Below are positions 62,030 to 64,000 of a DNA stretch of 64,000 nt, piece by piece. Origin of the DNA: Azolla caroliniana (Eukaryota; Polypodiophyta). The translations under genes were made by a program, and so were the position numbers. The stretch lies in the NCBI GenBank assembly GCA_043228905.1, contig JBHGNT010000007.1, forward strand, positions 3,100,001 to 3,164,000, in the 5' to 3' direction. Numbering within the stretch: the first letter of the stretch is position 1; every line of letters starts with the position of its first letter. The notes under the pieces were generated by a model, which saw only the letters and a list, made by a program, of their open reading frames with translations, was not told the DNA's origin and made no database searches.

Positions 62030-62103
62030 GGGGGATATTTTTAGAGTTAAATTGAAGCCCTCTCATACCCTAAGTAAGAATCATAACACTAGACCAAATG
62101 CCC
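62030..62103 (-). pseudogene. tRNA-Pro(AGG)-like relic
   Basis: Begins GGGCATTTGGTCTAGTGTTA and keeps the loop TTAGGGT (anticodon AGG), but the anticodon stem, T arm and acceptor 3' strand carry several changes. Confidence 0.75.
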
Positions 62104-62252
62104 TTGCACACAAAGGTAGGCATTTATAAAAGAAAGAGCCTCATGAGTTGGGGGAAGGCAACAAAACAAACAAATCAATGGAATTACATCAACCATAGGA
62201 AACTCGCTTAATGATTTTCCAATTAAAAAATGGTCAGTGATATTATTAAATG

Positions 62253-62324
62253 GGGGCATTGAGAGAACTGAACTTAGGACATCTCAAACCCTAAGCGAGA
62301 ATCATACAATTAGACGAAATTCCC
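62253..62324 (-). pseudogene. tRNA-Pro(AGG)-like relic
   Basis: Loop TTAGGGT with CTCGC kept on one side; the acceptor 5' strand (GGGAATT) no longer pairs fully with the 3' strand (AATGCCC). Confidence 0.7.
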
Positions 62325-62833
62325 ATCCAAAGTGGGTTGCATCATTGGCATAGGATGAAAGAAGAATTAGTTTAATTATTAAATTATGCAATTCCACATG
62401 TTAATACTATTATTAGGCTTGGTCACTCCAAGAATTGAACTCAAGACCAAGCCTAGTAATAGACATTCTAAGTGAACAATCATATAACTAGACAAAATGC
62501 CATTGCAAATAAGGATGGGTATCCTATAGAAGAAAGGATGCCAGATAGGTGCGAATATGTGAGAAACAAACAAATCATTGGAAGAAACTCCTTAAAGATT
62601 AAGATATGCAACTCAACATGGTTAGGACTATTATTGAAAGATGGGGCAATCTAATAATTGAACTCGGGACCTCTTGCACCCTAAGCAAGCATCTATAGGA
62701 GAAAGGCTAGATGCGCTCTATGGAAAAAAGAAAGGCTAGATGAGCTCTATGGAAAAAAGAAAAAATCAGGGTGTTCTAACCATAGCTTAACGATCAAGAT
62801 ATGCATTTCAACATGGTTAGTACTTATATTAAA

Positions 62834-62905
62834 GGGGCATTCTAAGAATTGAACTCGAGACCTCTCACACCCAAAGCGAGAATCATATCTCTAGACCGAA
62901 TGCCC
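62834..62905 (-). pseudogene. Best preserved tRNA-Pro-like copy, anticodon TGG, 72 nt
   Basis: The length equals a real tRNA-Pro. The acceptor stem GGGCATT/AATGCCC pairs perfectly, and the anticodon arm CTCGC-TTTGGGT-GTGAG reads TGG (Pro) with one G-U pair. The D loop is changed from the usual GTCTAGTGGTAT to GTCTAGAGATAT, losing the conserved GG, and the T stem has a C-A mismatch and wobble pairs. It is probably a pseudogene, but it is the only copy near a foldable state. Confidence 0.7.
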
Positions 62906-63071
62906 TTGCAAAAAATGGTATACATCTTTATAATAAAATCAATACTGAGCTAGGCGTCTAAACAAATAAATCAATGGACTACCATGGACCTGAGGAAATT
63001 AACTTAATGTTTGAGATATGCATTTCATGATGGTTTAAGATATGGAATTCAAAAAACTTCATATTATTGAA

Positions 63072-63143
63072 GGGGGGACCATTATGAGAATTAAACTCTC
63101 TCTCGCACGCTAAGTGAGATTTGTATCACTAGACCAAATAAGC
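63072..63143 (-). pseudogene. tRNA-Pro-like relic
   Basis: TTTGGTCTAGTGATACAAAT and the stem remnants CTCAC/GCGAG are visible; the loop reads TTAGCGT and the acceptor stem is lost. Confidence 0.65.
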
Positions 63144-63794
63144 TTGTAAACAAGGGTAATCTACATGAAAGGGCTAGATGAGGGCTCAAGAATTTTTAGA
63201 ATGGAACTCAAGAGATCTCGCACCCTAAGCGAGAATCATACCTCTAATAGAAAGGCCGATGTCGTGATGTAGCATGCTTGAAGGTGCATGTGTGGAAAAA
63301 AGCAAGGTAGGGTGGCCATAGAATCTAAGTGATTAGAGCCATTGACTTAGTATTGTTGGTGCACAATTTGAGGCTCTACCAGAATGATGCAAATTAAGGT
63401 GTATTTATTCCCCTTTTCTTTTTTGAAGAAAAAGATGAAATATTTGCATTTAATGCAAATGAGGCGACTCTCTCCCTATAAAATGAGGGAAAGGGGACTC
63501 ATTTACTTCTTCTTCGATTTTTCTTCTTCATCATTTTTTGGGACTTTCGAGCTGGCTTGTGGAGAAGCAAAAACTCTCCATTTACAATGTTCGGGAATTC
63601 AGCATTTTGGAGCTCGAGATTGGGATTTTGCATAAAGTATATCATTTTCTTCACTTTTTCTTCGCTACCTCCACTTCTACTTAGGTGGTTGTCATGGTCT
63701 CCATCATCACCAAACTCGTTACGAGTGGAAGGCTTTGTGAAGGGATTTGGCTAGCTCGCTTATTGGTCCTTCAAAGGGAGCATGGGGTGGCCTA

Positions 63795-64000
63795 TGTTAC
63801 AGGTGTGACCATAACTTATCCAGTGGTAGTTTGTACAATGGCATTCTACACACGAGGATAAAAGTGTGTTGGTTAACTGAGAGCGTAAAGAAGGGAGGAT
63901 TATTGGTAATCCTATGAATTGAGACAACCCATAAGGGCCAAGTGTGAACTTGCCTAGGGGCCTTAGGTCTAGCTATAAATATGAGGCCTAACTACCCTCA
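63795..64000 (+). mobile_element. Partial LTR related to the 31897-38853 element, cut by the window end
   Basis: Starts TGTTACAGGTGTGACCATAA and aligns by eye with the first 205 or so bases of the LTRs above: CATTCTACACACG, GAGCGTAAAGAAGGG, ATTGAGACAACCCAT, GCCAAGTGTGAAC and GCTATAAATATGAGGCC. It is more diverged from those LTRs than they are from each other. The preceding AAAGGGAGCATGGGGTGGCCTA is purine-rich like a polypurine tract, hinting that this could be a 3' LTR. Confidence 0.85.

Larger units (their letters stand above)
60722..63260 (-). repeat. Tandem array of decayed tRNA-Pro-derived units
   Basis: About 13 relics of a tRNA-Pro gene lie in the same (minus) orientation, at about 60787-60826, 60877-60943, 61003-61058, 61212-61271, 61460-61535, 61717-61798, 62030-62103, 62253-62324, 62417-62503, 62643-62692, 62834-62905, 63072-63143 and 63191-63250. 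Between them a non-tRNA spacer with the core TTAATGATTAAGATATGCA recurs at least ten times, together with CAAATCAATGGATTACCATGG, so the amplified unit was tRNA plus spacer (roughly 110-310 bases now). On the minus strand the copies share TTGGTCTAGTGGTATGATTC (box A), CTCGCTTAGGGTGCGAG (anticodon arm, AGG) and GAGTTCAATTCTC (box B). None is intact. Confidence 0.85.

Noticed and set aside
1-64000. CRISPR array, prokaryotic operon or phage island
   Set aside because: The tandem repeats lack short identical repeats with unique spacers, and the genes are spliced plant genes.

Overview
The window is nuclear DNA from a flowering plant. The evidence is spliced genes with canonical GT-AG introns, chloroplast-targeted proteins (ClpP6, a RETICULATA-related protein, a VTT-domain protein), a SEUSS co-repressor, TTTAGGG-type telomeric motifs, plant LTR, LINE, SINE and MITE sequences, and many CT/GA/CA microsatellites. 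I cannot name the species. All exon borders were built by eye from splice sites and reading-frame phase, and every model sums to a whole number of codons.

Layout. 1-822: microsatellite-rich leader. 823-2079 (+): two-exon gene for a Ser-rich single-pass membrane protein. 2080-6619: gene-poor, with a decayed PPR fragment. 6620-16164 (+): 15-exon gene whose N-terminal half resembles the replication-foci (RFTS/DNMT1-RFD) domain but has no methyltransferase domain. 16165-18014: a MITE and a 64-bp tandem repeat. 18015-22982 (-): seven-exon plastid ClpP6, converging on the previous gene and carrying a second copy of the same MITE in intron 3. 25018-29599 (-): eight-exon RETICULATA-related gene. 30100-31700: SINE-like tRNA-derived pieces and a LINE reverse-transcriptase relic. 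31897-38853: a complete but mutated Ty3/gypsy chromovirus-type retrotransposon with both LTRs and a 5-bp target duplication. 42362-47741 (-): nine-exon SEUSS. 53231-58465 (-): seven-exon plastid VTT/DedA-type membrane protein. 60720-63260: an array of at least a dozen decayed tRNA-Pro copies. 63795-64000: the start of another LTR of the same retroelement family, cut by the window end.

The genes form no operon and share no single pathway, although three of the six encode likely plastid proteins. The most unusual items are the tRNA-Pro-derived repeat array, the paired hAT-type MITEs with perfect 8-bp target duplications, the RFTS-like gene without a catalytic domain, and the 56-bp-periodic palindromes in the retrotransposon leader.
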